A DNA stretch of 64,000 nt, from NCBI RefSeq assembly GCF_001186365.1, contig NZ_LDTZ01000019.1, positions 248,001 to 312,000 on the forward strand, given 5' to 3'. The notes beneath the pieces were generated by a model. It did not search any database, was not told where the DNA came from, and saw only the letters and a program-made list of their open reading frames with translations. Positions 1-8,161 of this stretch are shown here, one piece after another. This DNA comes from Gordonia jacobaea. GTDB taxonomy: Bacteria; Actinomycetota; Actinomycetes; Mycobacteriales; Mycobacteriaceae. Within the stretch, counting starts at the first letter, position 1. The number at the start of each line of letters is the position of its first letter. The position numbers and the translations under genes are program-made.

Positions 1-276
1 GGCAACCAACATGACGGCGCGCAGGACACTCGCATCGCGCACCAGCAGAATGATCGCCGCCAGAGCAGTCCAGACGGCAACCGCAAACGGGCTGAAAACC
101 TGCATCGCGACGTCGACGACCGAGGTCCGGTGAGGCGTATGAAGTCTTGTCGTCGCCGACATAATCATTGTGTCAATGGGCAGTGGGCCGCCGCCAGATA
201 TGCGCAGGGCAACACCCGCAACCACAAGGACAAGAACTAACGCCAATCCGCCCGACACGCGAATGTAGCTCGACAT
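1..276 (-). CDS. PAP2-like membrane phosphatase, N-terminal part
   Basis: The reading frame is open from an ATG at 276 to the window edge (92 codons, no stop), so only the amino end is present. It begins with a hydrophobic segment (residues about 8-25), then a short extracytoplasmic stretch resembling the D-x-x-(M/L)-x(6)-R pattern before the first conserved helices of PAP2 phosphatases, then a second hydrophobic helix (about 62-80). The catalytic motifs would lie outside the window, so the family call rests on the amino-terminal layout only. It is transcribed away from the COG4705 gene. No strong ribosome binding site is visible before the ATG. Another multi-spanning membrane protein remains possible. 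Confidence 0.4.
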   Translation of the reverse strand, partial: MSSYIRVSGGLALVLVLVVAGVALRISGGGPLPIDTMIMSATTRLHTPHRTSVVDVAMQVFSPFAVAVWTALAAIILLVRDASVLRAVMLVA

Positions 277-589
277 GATGTCACTATTGATCAGCAGCCC
301 TGTGGAGATGCTGAGTCACGCTGAGCGCAAGGGCTATTTAGTACACGGCTCATCTGCCGTCGCCGTTCGACGAAGCCGCGGGCCATCTCAACGGGCGCTG
401 AGTTTCTTAACCGGTGCTGAGTCCGATTCGCAGCCGTGCCGCGGCCTCAATACTGTTGGCGGCGTCGGTGATTTGACGCGGACGTGGAGTCCTTCAATCA
501 CCCTTCGTACAAGCGGCTTTCGCGACGACGCGCAAGCGCGTCTCCCTTCCGGAAACCCCCACTTCCGGAAACCTACGATAGGAATCTCT
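277..589. other. Intergenic leader with repeated GCTGAG hexamers
   Basis: This is a 313-bp gap between divergently transcribed genes. It has no convincing ORF of its own; the reading frame of the downstream membrane protein runs back through it but has no good start there. Four GCTGAG hexamers occur at 310-315, 320-325, 397-402 and 416-421, and two tandem TTCCGGAAAC units lie close to the downstream start. I looked for manganese (yybP-ykoY), magnesium and thiamine riboswitch cores and did not find them. Confidence 0.35.
547..572. promoter_or_regulatory. Tandem TTCCGGAA palindromes before COG4705 gene
   Basis: The decamer TTCCGGAAAC occurs at 547-556 and again at 563-572, exactly 16 bp apart; its first eight bases are self-complementary. 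The pair ends 17 bases before the ATG at 590 and just upstream of the weak ribosome binding site around 577-584. Repeated palindromes here suggest a paired operator or a leader structure. Which protein would bind is unknown. Confidence 0.35.
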
Positions 590-1450
590 ATGTCGGAGTC
601 CTCTCACGACGCTTCGGCGTCAGTGGCGCCTACCGAAGCGAAGTCGCCGAGCCGAATTCGTGTCGGCCTGAACGAGCAGCTGGCCATCAAGGTGCCCGCG
701 ATCGGCGTCATGTTCTGGGTTGTCAAGATCGTGACAACCGGTATGGGAGAGGCGATGTCGGACTATCTGGCGACATTCGGTCTTGCGGTTCCGGTGGTCG
801 TGGGCGTCGTCTGGATGGGTATGAGCTTGTGGCTGCAGCTCCGGTCGCGTGCCTACCACGCACCCACCTATTGGTTCGCGGTAGCGGGAGTGGCAGTGTT
901 CGGCACGGTCGTTGCCGACGGGCTGCACGTCGTCGGACTGTCCACAACGGAAACAAGTCTTGGCTACGCGATCGCTCTCGGGCTGTGGATGACACTGTGG
1001 TACCGAACCGAACACACGCTCAACATCCATGAGATCACCACGCGACGAAGAGAGATCTTCTACTGGGGCACAGTCCTGTTGACCTTCGCGCTCGGGACGG
1101 CGTTGGGAGACTGGAGCGCATTCTTCCTCGGATTGGGATTCGCCGGCTCGATCGTGCTCTACGCATGTCTCATGGTGGTGCCAGGCGTGGGCTGGAAGTA
1201 CCTCCACCTCAACGCCGTCGCCGCATTCTGGACCGCGTACGTGCTCACCCGCCCGCTTGGTGCGTCGGTGGCTGATTGGCTCGGCAAGCCGCAGCCGATC
1301 GGACTGGGTTTCGGCGACGGTGTCGTCGCCATCGGATCGCTCGTCCTTGCGACCATCCTTGTCGCATTCCTTTGGCTCACCGGGTCCGACGACCCCAACA
1401 ATTCCGCACCTCGTGCCCGGACTCTCCAGCGCGCACTCAGGGTCTCCTAA
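590..1450 (+). CDS. COG4705-type integral membrane protein
   Basis: A 286-residue membrane protein with a polar amino end (about 40 residues) followed by seven or so hydrophobic segments. The segment around residues 45-65 (KVPAIGVMFWVVKIVTTGMG) and later paired helices match uncharacterised COG4705 membrane-anchored proteins. Some members are reported near metal-responsive regulators, but no transport activity is established. The ATG at 590 was chosen because the upstream in-frame stretch is not membrane-like and a purine-rich GATAGGAAT precedes it. The DtxR-family gene starts 26 bases after the stop, so co-transcription and a link to metal homeostasis are plausible inferences. Confidence 0.65.
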   Translation: MSESSHDASASVAPTEAKSPSRIRVGLNEQLAIKVPAIGVMFWVVKIVTTGMGEAMSDYLATFGLAVPVVVGVVWMGMSLWLQLRSRAYHAPTYWFAVAGVAVFGTVVADGLHVVGLSTTETSLGYAIALGLWMTLWYRTEHTLNIHEITTRRREIFYWGTVLLTFALGTALGDWSAFFLGLGFAGSIVLYACLMVVPGVGWKYLHLNAVAAFWTAYVLTRPLGASVADWLGKPQPIGLGFGDGVVAIGSLVLATILVAFLWLTGSDDPNNSAPRARTLQRALRVS

Positions 1451-1476
1451 GCTCATCACCGGCATCATGCTCGCTG

Positions 1477-2190
1477 ATGACAACACAGGTTACGGCGACC
1501 GTCGCAAACTACCTTCGTACCATCTTCGACCTTGAGGAAGATCGCGTGGAGGTTCGTCGCGCACGCATCGCCGAACGCACAGGAAACAGCAAAGCATCTG
1601 TCGCCCAAATGCTTCGGAGAATGAGAGATCAGGGGTTGCTCGACTTTACCGACGAGCGGCTCGTGGTTCCCACCAAGGCGGGGCGCGATCTCGGCGTCGC
1701 GTTGACCAGGCGGCACCGACTTGCCGAGAGGATGCTCGTCGACGTCGTCGGCCTACCTCGCTTACAGGCTCACCGAGTTGCGTCGGGCTGGGAGCTGTCC
1801 ATGGACAAAGCCACCGAAACTCAACTCATGCACCTGTTGCGGTACCCAACCACCGATGCCTGGGGAAATCCGATACCCGCTCTCTGGCAACTAGGCTTTC
1901 ACGATAGCCCGATCCTGCTACCCGGCCTCCCACTGTCCGAGGCCGTACGTGACACAGGCTCCGCCAGGCTATCGGTGCAAGCGTTCTCCGAGCATGTGCT
2001 CAACGACGAATCCGCCATCACACGTCTGCTTGAAGCGGGCATCGAACCGGGCGCAACCATCGTCGCCAGAAAGCAGGGCGCTGCCGTGTCCGTGTCCGGC
2101 GACGAATCAGTCGATCTTCCAACACAATTGGCGGCCTCGATTCGTGTGACGCTGCTCGGCGCCGCGGACGCGGATGCATACACCCACTGA
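1477..2190 (+). CDS. DtxR/MntR-family regulator, atypical metal site
   Basis: A 237-residue protein with the DtxR layout: winged helix (about 1-65, including YLRTIFDLEE and RARIAERTG), metal-binding/dimerisation domain (about 66-140, with RHRLAE and GNPIP) and a C-terminal SH3/FeoA-like domain. In a by-eye alignment with DtxR, the ancillary-site His and Glu of RHRLAE and the later His are kept. The primary site looks degenerate: positions of Met10, Cys102 and His106 are Asn, Ser and Leu, while Glu105 is kept. The ATG at 1477 is the first plausible start. It probably responds to a metal differently from IdeR/DtxR, or not at all. Confidence 0.8.
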   Translation: MTTQVTATVANYLRTIFDLEEDRVEVRRARIAERTGNSKASVAQMLRRMRDQGLLDFTDERLVVPTKAGRDLGVALTRRHRLAERMLVDVVGLPRLQAHRVASGWELSMDKATETQLMHLLRYPTTDAWGNPIPALWQLGFHDSPILLPGLPLSEAVRDTGSARLSVQAFSEHVLNDESAITRLLEAGIEPGATIVARKQGAAVSVSGDESVDLPTQLAASIRVTLLGAADADAYTH

Positions 2191-2227
2191 TCGCCGCGGT
2201 CGCGCGACCGTCTCCCGATCCACAAAC

Positions 2228-2285
2228 GTGTGTCGAATCGAAGGATGTGTGTGCTGCAGCGCCCACATCCTCACGTAAGACACAC
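2228..2285. repeat. Dispersed hairpin repeat, copy 1
   Basis: An imperfect inverted repeat of about 58 bp lies 38 bases after the dtxR-family stop and before the converging acyl-CoA synthetase gene. The outer arms GTGTGTC/GACACAC flank a 6/6 internal loop, then AAGGATGTG opposite CACATCCTC, with the self-complementary core GCTGCAGC in the middle. It shares nearly all its bases with copy 2 (7988-8049) and most with copy 3 (8673-8732). Its position between convergent genes suggests a transcription terminator or mRNA 3'-end structure. Confidence 0.8.
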
Positions 2286-2315
2286 ATTTACTGCGCGCCG
2301 TCGAGCCACAGAGGC

Positions 2316-3932
2316 TCACGTATGCAGTGTGCGGCCCGCCCAGTACTCCTTGCGGATCTCCCGCTTCAGGATCTTGCCGGTGGAGTTTCGCGGCAACGCG
2401 CTCACGAAGTCGACGGTCTTCGGTATCTTGTAGCCCGCCAGCCGACCGCGGCAGTAGTCGATGAGCTCATCCTCGGTGACGGCGCCGTCGGCGTTCAGCA
2501 CAACCACTGCCTTCACCGATTCGCCCCACTTGTCGTCCGGAACACCGATCACCGCAACGTCGGCGACCGCCTCGTGTTCGATCACGACGCGCTCCACCTC
2601 GACGGGGTAGACGTTCTCACCGCCCGTGATGATCATGTCTTTGACGCGGTCAGAGATGAAGAGATAACCGTCGGGATCCATATGCCCGGCATCGCCTGTA
2701 CGCAACCACTCGCCCACCAGAGTGTCTGCGGTCGCCTGCGGATTACGCCAGTATCCGAGCATGTGTTGCTGCGACTTCGTCCAGAGTTCACCCACGGTGT
2801 TCGGCGGAAGCGTATTACCATCGGGATCAACCACTTTGATGATGTTCCCAGGCAGTACCCGACCCGCCGAGACCAGTCGCTCGGGATGCGTCACATCGCG
2901 ATGATCAGCCGGAGTGAGAACACTGAACACTCCCGACATCTCTGTCATCCCGTACACCTGATAGAAATCGACGTCCGGCCAGGCTTCCAGACAGGCACGA
3001 ATCGTGGGCAGTGGCATCGGCGAACCGCCGTAGCCCAGACATCGCACCGCCGAATAGTCCCGCTTGTGCAGACGCCGATCCGCGAGAAAGAACCCATAGA
3101 CCGCCGGCACAAAAAAGGCGTGAGTCACTGCGCGCTCGACCATTTCGTCGAGAACGGCACCGGGAACCATCTCGCGCACGATCACCGTCTGGGCGCCCAC
3201 CGACATACCCGCAAGCACCCACGACGACCCTCCGACGTGAAACAGAGGCATGGCCACCATGCTCACCGAGTCCTCCGTGAAGCGAAATCCGGTGACCGCG
3301 GCACGACTGTGCGCCGACAGACTGCGGTGCGTGAGCATCGCCCCCTTGGGGTGCCCCGTCGTCCCAGAGGTGTATAGCTGCAGGAAAGCGACATCGGGGT
3401 CGAAAGGTACCGCCGCGAAAGATTCACTCCCACAATCCAACCAGCGCTCGTACTCGTCGTCGGGGCCACCGCTGACGATGACACGCTCAACCGTGGTGAG
3501 CTCGTCCCGGATCGCCGCAATGGTGTCGACGAACTCCGGCCCCGTGATGACGATAGCGGCCTGCGCATCGTTGATGATGTAGGCCACCTCCGCAGGTGAC
3601 AGGCGAAAGTTGATGACCGCATTCGCGGCACCGGTCAACGACGCTGCGAGAGTGGTCTCGACGCACGCCACAGAGTTCTTGTCCAAGAATGCAATTCGAT
3701 CTCCCGGCCGAACACCGGACGCTACCTGAGCAGCGGCGTTGCGCTCAATACGCTCACGGAACCGACTCCAAGTGAAGTGCCGATCGCCATCGATCACCGC
3801 CAGATCATCGGGCTTTTCGGCAACCCAGCGATCGACGACACCGATTATCGGCGTGACTTCGTCATTCGACGACGCCGCGTACGTCGACTTTGAGGTGACG
3901 TCGTGCCGCAGGGTGGGGCTCTGAAAGGTCAT
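2316..3932 (-). CDS. Acyl-CoA synthetase (AMP-forming, FadD type)
   Basis: A 538-residue ANL-superfamily ligase that would activate a carboxylic acid to its acyl-adenylate and then acyl-CoA. The phosphate-binding loop YTSGTTGHPKG is at residues 187-197. The motif YGMTEMSG, the hinge region SDRVKDMIITGGENVYPVE and the catalytic C-terminal lysine in STGKILK (Lys520) are all present. The ATG at 3932 overlaps the TGA of the alcohol dehydrogenase gene (ATGA), with a GGAGG inside the upstream gene, indicating translational coupling. It is last in an operon that oxidises an alcohol to an acid, so its substrate is probably that acid. Substrate class (aromatic, terpenoid or fatty) cannot be read from the sequence. 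Confidence 0.88.
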   Translation of the reverse strand: MTFQSPTLRHDVTSKSTYAASSNDEVTPIIGVVDRWVAEKPDDLAVIDGDRHFTWSRFRERIERNAAAQVASGVRPGDRIAFLDKNSVACVETTLAASLTGAANAVINFRLSPAEVAYIINDAQAAIVITGPEFVDTIAAIRDELTTVERVIVSGGPDDEYERWLDCGSESFAAVPFDPDVAFLQLYTSGTTGHPKGAMLTHRSLSAHSRAAVTGFRFTEDSVSMVAMPLFHVGGSSWVLAGMSVGAQTVIVREMVPGAVLDEMVERAVTHAFFVPAVYGFFLADRRLHKRDYSAVRCLGYGGSPMPLPTIRACLEAWPDVDFYQVYGMTEMSGVFSVLTPADHRDVTHPERLVSAGRVLPGNIIKVVDPDGNTLPPNTVGELWTKSQQHMLGYWRNPQATADTLVGEWLRTGDAGHMDPDGYLFISDRVKDMIITGGENVYPVEVERVVIEHEAVADVAVIGVPDDKWGESVKAVVVLNADGAVTEDELIDYCRGRLAGYKIPKTVDFVSALPRNSTGKILKREIRKEYWAGRTLHT

Positions 3933-5047
3933 ACGGGTGTGTCCTCCAAGCGTGAATTCTCCGGAATCAGAACAGGTTTGATGGCAGTTCCAGTGCGAAA
4001 ATCCGCCAAAGCGCTCGCGATGTCGGTGAAGTCGTAGGTGGTGATCAGTTCGTCGAATGGGAACTTTCCCTCTTGCCACAGCGCGATGAGCTCGGGGATG
4101 AATCGGTGCGGGTCCGCATCGCCCTCGATCACACCGGTCAGCGTGCGTCCGAGTAACAGATGTCCTTGATCGACGGTGATCTCGTTCTCGAGCTTCTGCA
4201 GACCGAGCGTGGCACACGCGCCGGGCGACCGCAGCGACTCGAGAGCTTGGCGCACAACGACTCCCGACCCAACCGCATCGATCGTGTAGTCGAGCCCGCC
4301 CGCCAATTGCAGGATCTCCCACACGAGATCGCTGACCACCGTCGGGTCGAACGTATGCGTTGCCCCGAGCTTCCGTGCGACCGCCAGGCGTTCGGCATTC
4401 GGGTCGACGGCGATGATCGGATCACATCCAGAAGCCTTGGCAGCCATGACTGCCGACAGACCAACCGTCCCGATCCCCCACACGCCGATGCTCTGCCCTT
4501 CACTGGGCCGGTGCACGTTGAGCACCGCGCCCGCACCGGTGAGCAAACCACACCCCAGTGGCCCAAGGATGTCGATGGGCAGTCGGTCGTCGACCTTTAC
4601 CGCATTCCGTGTACTGGCGACAGCGTGAGTGGCGAAAGAGGATTGTCCGAACCAACTTCCATGGACTTCCCGTTCGCCACTATGCAGTGTCGGCGTCCCG
4701 TCGAGACGGGTACCGAAGTAGTTGAGCGCGGCAAACAGCTCGCAGTACGCCGGGTGTCCGGATCGACAACTGGCGCACTCGCGGCAGTGGTCGAAAGTGA
4801 GTACCACGTGATCGCCGACCACTAATTCGGTCACTGCGCTTCCGACGGCCTCGACCACGCCCGCACCTTCATGTCCCACAACGTAAGGGGTTGGCAGCGG
4901 GACAGTTCCGTTGATCGCCGTGAGGTCGGTGTGGCAGATGCCAACGCCCGCAATGGAGACGAGAACCTCGTCGGACTCCAGATCGGTCGGGTAGACCTCT
5001 TCGATGGACGGTTCATCACCGACTTCTGCGAAGACTGCTGCACGCAT
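3929..5047 (-). CDS. Zinc-dependent aryl/alkyl alcohol dehydrogenase
   Basis: A 372-residue medium-chain dehydrogenase of the benzyl-alcohol dehydrogenase type that would oxidise an alcohol to an aldehyde with NAD(P). Catalytic zinc ligands are visible in GICHTD and GHEGAG. The structural zinc loop has four cysteines (CRECASCRSGHPAYC), and a Rossmann glycine motif GIGTVG follows. The ATG at 5047 gives the standard amino end (MRAAVF) and has GGAG about 11 bases upstream; longer in-frame sequence is not family-like. It lies 28 bases after the aldehyde dehydrogenase gene and overlaps the ligase gene by four bases. Confidence 0.88.
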   Translation of the reverse strand: MRAAVFAEVGDEPSIEEVYPTDLESDEVLVSIAGVGICHTDLTAINGTVPLPTPYVVGHEGAGVVEAVGSAVTELVVGDHVVLTFDHCRECASCRSGHPAYCELFAALNYFGTRLDGTPTLHSGEREVHGSWFGQSSFATHAVASTRNAVKVDDRLPIDILGPLGCGLLTGAGAVLNVHRPSEGQSIGVWGIGTVGLSAVMAAKASGCDPIIAVDPNAERLAVARKLGATHTFDPTVVSDLVWEILQLAGGLDYTIDAVGSGVVVRQALESLRSPGACATLGLQKLENEITVDQGHLLLGRTLTGVIEGDADPHRFIPELIALWQEGKFPFDELITTYDFTDIASALADFRTGTAIKPVLIPENSRLEDTPV

Positions 5048-5075
5048 CCGACCGGAGCTCCGTGTCGTCGACACC

Positions 5076-6587
5076 TCAGTCCTCCCTCGGTACGACAAGG
5101 TCGTACACCTTGTTCTCGATACGACGAGCGAGATCGACGTGGACGAACTTCTCCTCGGTGTACTCGTCGAGCGCATGCGGTCCGAGCTCGCGTCCGTTGC
5201 CGCTCTGCTTGTAACCGCCGAACGGATACAACGCATTGACCATGTGCCAGTCGTTGATCCACACCGTGCCCGATTCGATCTGTGCCGCGACGTCGAGAGC
5301 CGCGTCGATATCCTCGCTCCAGACCCCGGCAGACAGTCCGTACTCGCTGTCGTTGGCGATCGCGACCGCTTCGGCCACGCTTCGATACTTGATGACGACG
5401 AGAACGGGACCGAAGATCTCCTCCTGTGCGATCGTCATCCAATTGTCGACGTCGGTGAAAATCGTTGGTCCGAACCAGTTTCCGGAATCGAACTCGCCTC
5501 CGGTCAGGCGCGCGCCACCGAAAGCCAGTGTTGCGCCCTCCTTCGTACCCAGTTCGACGTAGTGCTCGATGCGCTGACGTTGTTCGGCCGAGATGATCGG
5601 TCCCATATCGGTATCGAAGTCGTCTGGATCACCTACACGAATGGCGGCCGCGCGTTCGACGAGCCGTGCGACGAATTCGTCGTGCAACGATTCCGGCAGC
5701 AGCAGGCGTGTACCTGATTCACATGCCTGTCCCTGGTAGAGGCAGAAGGCGAAGAGAGCCGCGTCAACCGCTTGCGACAGATCGGCGTCGGGCAGAATGA
5801 TGTTTGCGCCCTTGCCGCCGAGTTCGAGGGTCACCTTCTTGATGTTCACGGCCGAGAGCTCGGTGATGGTGCGGCCCACCGCAGTTGAGCCTGTGAAGGC
5901 AACCTTGCGGACGTCAGGATGAGCGGCCAACCGCGCACCGACCACCTCACCCGGCCCGGTCACGACGTTGAAGACGCCCGCGGGGATGCCCGCGTCGTCT
6001 GCCGCGCGAGCCATCTCGAGGAGAGTCAACGGCGTCTTCTCATCCGGCTTCAGAACGATCGTGTTGCCTGCCGCCAATGCGGGGCCGAACTTCCACACCG
6101 CCAGCAGCATCGGGAAGTTCCACGGGACGATGCCCGCGACAACCCCGAACGGCTCCCGACGAACGATCCCTGCTGCGGTGGTCGGATAGCCGAGCATCGG
6201 CCCGCTGCGGGTGAATTCGTAACTCGCCGCAAGATCGGCAAAGTACTGCAGATGAGAAATCGCGTAGCCGACATGGAATGCCATTGCCTGTCGTCGAGTC
6301 ACCCCGTTCTCGGCAATATGCAGATCGACGAGATCGTCCATGCGCTCGTTGAGAATCTCGACCCACCGCGACATCACCTTCGCACGTTCCTCCGGAGGCG
6401 TGTTCCGCCATTCGCCATTACGGTGTGCCCGCAATGCCGAAGCAACTGCCCGGTCAGCGTCGTCGGCGTTGCCGAATGCGACGGTCGCCACCAACTCATC
6501 CGACGCCGGGTTGATCACGTCGGTGCTGACGGCCGAGTCGACCCAGTCGCCGTCGATGTACATCTGATAGTGCAACGATGTGGTCAC
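5076..6587 (-). CDS. NAD(P)-dependent aldehyde dehydrogenase
   Basis: A 503-residue aldehyde dehydrogenase converting an aldehyde to the carboxylate. PWNFP (residues 155-159), the cofactor loop FTGSTAVG, the general-base glutamate in LELGGKG (Glu255) and the nucleophile in QGQAC (Cys289) are all present, and length is normal for the family. It sits between the SCP2 gene and the alcohol dehydrogenase gene on the same strand with short gaps. The encoded steps therefore run alcohol, aldehyde, acid, acyl-CoA. Confidence 0.92.
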   Translation of the reverse strand: MTTSLHYQMYIDGDWVDSAVSTDVINPASDELVATVAFGNADDADRAVASALRAHRNGEWRNTPPEERAKVMSRWVEILNERMDDLVDLHIAENGVTRRQAMAFHVGYAISHLQYFADLAASYEFTRSGPMLGYPTTAAGIVRREPFGVVAGIVPWNFPMLLAVWKFGPALAAGNTIVLKPDEKTPLTLLEMARAADDAGIPAGVFNVVTGPGEVVGARLAAHPDVRKVAFTGSTAVGRTITELSAVNIKKVTLELGGKGANIILPDADLSQAVDAALFAFCLYQGQACESGTRLLLPESLHDEFVARLVERAAAIRVGDPDDFDTDMGPIISAEQRQRIEHYVELGTKEGATLAFGGARLTGGEFDSGNWFGPTIFTDVDNWMTIAQEEIFGPVLVVIKYRSVAEAVAIANDSEYGLSAGVWSEDIDAALDVAAQIESGTVWINDWHMVNALYPFGGYKQSGNGRELGPHALDEYTEEKFVHVDLARRIENKVYDLVVPRED

Positions 6588-6614
6588 GAATGCTCCTCTC
6601 TCGCGCGAGAACCG

Positions 6615-7019
6615 TCAGGCGTTCTCGGCGTCCTTCACCGACACCAGATCTCGATAGATCGGAAACACCGGCTTGGCCGCTGGGATGAGCTTGAGGATCT
6701 TCGACACCGGCCCCTTCGCCTTCACCTGCCCCTTGGCGAGTCCCACTGCGACGTTGTACTCCCCGCGCCAGAACTTGTTGCCGTTGTCCGCGGACATCGA
6801 CATGCGCACATCCGGGGTCAGCTCGCTGTCGCCTTCGATGACAGCGATGGCCGGCTCCTTCAGGACAACGGTGATCGACGCATCGGGCGCCGAATAGTCC
6901 AGTCGGAGAACAATATTGGCCGCCCGCAGTGTTGACCCGACGCCGTCGACACCATCAGCCTGCTTGAACACGCCACCGAGATACTCGTACACCTCGGATG
7001 CGTCAGCGAAGTAGCTCAT
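6615..7019 (-). CDS. SCP2 sterol-binding domain protein
   Basis: A 134-residue single-domain protein of the SCP2 fold, a small soluble hydrophobic pocket that binds lipids or sterol-like molecules. Features include the early segment with VVLKEPAIAVIEGD, a mid GEYNVAVGLAKGQVKAKG strand and a conserved PVFPIYRD end. The ATG at 7019 was preferred over an upstream in-frame start because GAGAGGGATC precedes it at good spacing. It is the first gene of the operon. An inferred role is holding or delivering the hydrophobic substrate to the enzymes encoded downstream. Confidence 0.82.
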   Translation of the reverse strand: MSYFADASEVYEYLGGVFKQADGVDGVGSTLRAANIVLRLDYSAPDASITVVLKEPAIAVIEGDSELTPDVRMSMSADNGNKFWRGEYNVAVGLAKGQVKAKGPVSKILKLIPAAKPVFPIYRDLVSVKDAENA

Positions 7020-7064
7020 CGTAGATCCCTCTCTCACCGGCGATCGGCCGCCCGATGTGTGACG

Positions 7065-7093
7065 ACTATCTCACTGACCGTACGTACAGTCAA
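7065..7093 (-). promoter_or_regulatory. Promoter with overlapping 18-bp palindromic operator
   Basis: On the minus strand TTGACT (7093-7088) and GATAGT (7070-7065) are spaced by 17 bases, a good housekeeping-type promoter about 45 bases upstream of the SCP2 start. The palindrome TGACCGTACGTACAGTCA at 7075-7092 (one mismatched pair) covers the spacer and most of the -35 box, the expected position for a repressor. The neighbouring TetR protein is the obvious candidate binder. Confidence 0.65.
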
Positions 7094-7145
7094 TAGTCGC
7101 AATGAGACTTCGACGCCCCGCTTTCCGGGTATGGGAAAACCGCTC

Positions 7146-7856
7146 TCAGCTGGGCGTAGCGCCCCCGTCGAGGACCTCGTACACCGCCGCACGGACTCGG
7201 CCGGCCGGATCGATCAAGGCATCGATGCCTTCGCTGGACAACATCAGGCCTCGGAGGATCAGCAGCACATACGTGGTGGCGACGTCGTCGTTGGACTGCG
7301 AACCGGCGGGGTTGAACCACGTCCACATCCATTGCGTACCGCCAAAGATCTGCAGCGCCAGGATCGACGAGTTGCCGTCGTGGAAGACCCCCGTACTCAT
7401 CCCCTCGTCGAGGATGGCCTTGACGAGATCACGGTATTCGTGGCGTAGGTCGCGGGATCGTCGCATCGACGGGGCGTCGTTGAAGCGCACGATCTCACGC
7501 TGGAACGCGACCGTTTCCGTTCGCCCGTAGGTCTGGTACATGGTGAACGCCCAGACCAGACCCGCCAGACGTTCCTCGACGGCGTCGAGGCGCCCGACAA
7601 TGTCTTGCGCTTCGACGAGCCGCTTCTCCATGTAGCGCTCGTGGGCGTCGGCAAACAGCCGTTCCTTGGTGCCGAAGTGGTGGACGATGGTGCCCTTGCT
7701 GATGCCCAATTCGTCGGCGATGGATCCGAAATTGGTGCCGTCGTATCCCGACTCCGCCACGTGGCGAGTGAATGCGTCTCGAATTTCGTCGCGACTGCTC
7801 GGACGCGCATTCGCTGTCGAGCGCCGTTTACTCGTCGAAACCGATTCCGTCACCAC
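7146..7856 (-). CDS. TetR-family transcriptional regulator
   Basis: A 236-residue regulator with an amino-terminal helix-turn-helix (residues about 44-64, FGSIADELGISKGTIVHHFG) and a helical ligand-binding remainder. A charged, disordered tail of about 20 residues precedes the DNA-binding domain. It is encoded just upstream of, and in the same direction as, the SCP2/ALDH/ADH/FadD operon. A TetR-like palindrome lies in that operon's promoter, so local repression relieved by a pathway ligand is the likely mode of action. Confidence 0.88.
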   Translation of the reverse strand: MVTESVSTSKRRSTANARPSSRDEIRDAFTRHVAESGYDGTNFGSIADELGISKGTIVHHFGTKERLFADAHERYMEKRLVEAQDIVGRLDAVEERLAGLVWAFTMYQTYGRTETVAFQREIVRFNDAPSMRRSRDLRHEYRDLVKAILDEGMSTGVFHDGNSSILALQIFGGTQWMWTWFNPAGSQSNDDVATTYVLLILRGLMLSSEGIDALIDPAGRVRAAVYEVLDGGATPS

Positions 7857-7879
7857 CTCAGTTTGCCCTCCCCCGCGCT

Positions 7880-7977
7880 CACGCGGGCAGCCGCGTCAAG
7901 GTCGCGCCCGCGTCCGCGTCGAATTCCGCCCGAACAATCGGGGCTCACTGGTGCTCAGACCTGTTCACCATCCGACG
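7880..7977 (+). pseudogene. 3' remnant of a secreted-protein paralogue
   Basis: The bases here align with the 3' end of the intact gene at 8162-8650. Translation gives RVRVEFRPNNRGSL in one frame and CSDLFTIR in another, against RVRIEFRPTNRGAL and CSDVFTIR in the intact protein. Relative to the intact gene the remnant has lost about 20 bases between these segments, shifting the frame. No amino-terminal part or start is left. Repeat copy 2 follows within about ten bases, as copy 3 follows the intact gene, which points to tandem duplication of a gene-plus-repeat unit and later decay. Confidence 0.75.
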
Positions 7978-7987
7978 ACGCAGCCAG

Positions 7988-8049
7988 ATGTGTGTCGTAT
8001 CGAAGGATGTGTGTGCTGCAGCGCCCACATCCTTACGTAAGACACACAT
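7988..8049. repeat. Dispersed hairpin repeat, copy 2
   Basis: This is the best-paired copy of the family. Nine-base outer arms ATGTGTGTC/GACACACAT are followed by a 6/6 internal loop, nine-base inner arms AAGGATGTG/CACATCCTT, and an apical GTGCTGCAGCGC. The right arm contains the palindrome CTTACGTAAG. It directly follows the decayed paralogue fragment. Confidence 0.85.
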
Positions 8050-8161
8050 TTACCGCACCCACTCGGCACCAGCCGCGCCAATGGTCGCGCTCGTCGGTAA
8101 CGAAATGCCAGGGATCCGCGCAATCGGCTAACACACCCCGCCCCGATACCGACAGACCAGT

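Larger units (their letters stand above)
7857..8161. other. Intergenic region with decayed gene and repeat
   Basis: This 305-bp gap holds no intact gene. Its left half contains the recognisable 3' remnant of a paralogue of the downstream secreted protein, followed directly by hairpin repeat copy 2. The final stretch (8050-8161) is the upstream region of the secreted-protein gene, in which I see no clear promoter or strong ribosome binding site. Confidence 0.7.

Noticed and set aside
277..589. Manganese, magnesium or thiamine riboswitch upstream of the COG4705 gene
   Set aside because: None of the conserved core sequences of those riboswitches could be found on either strand.
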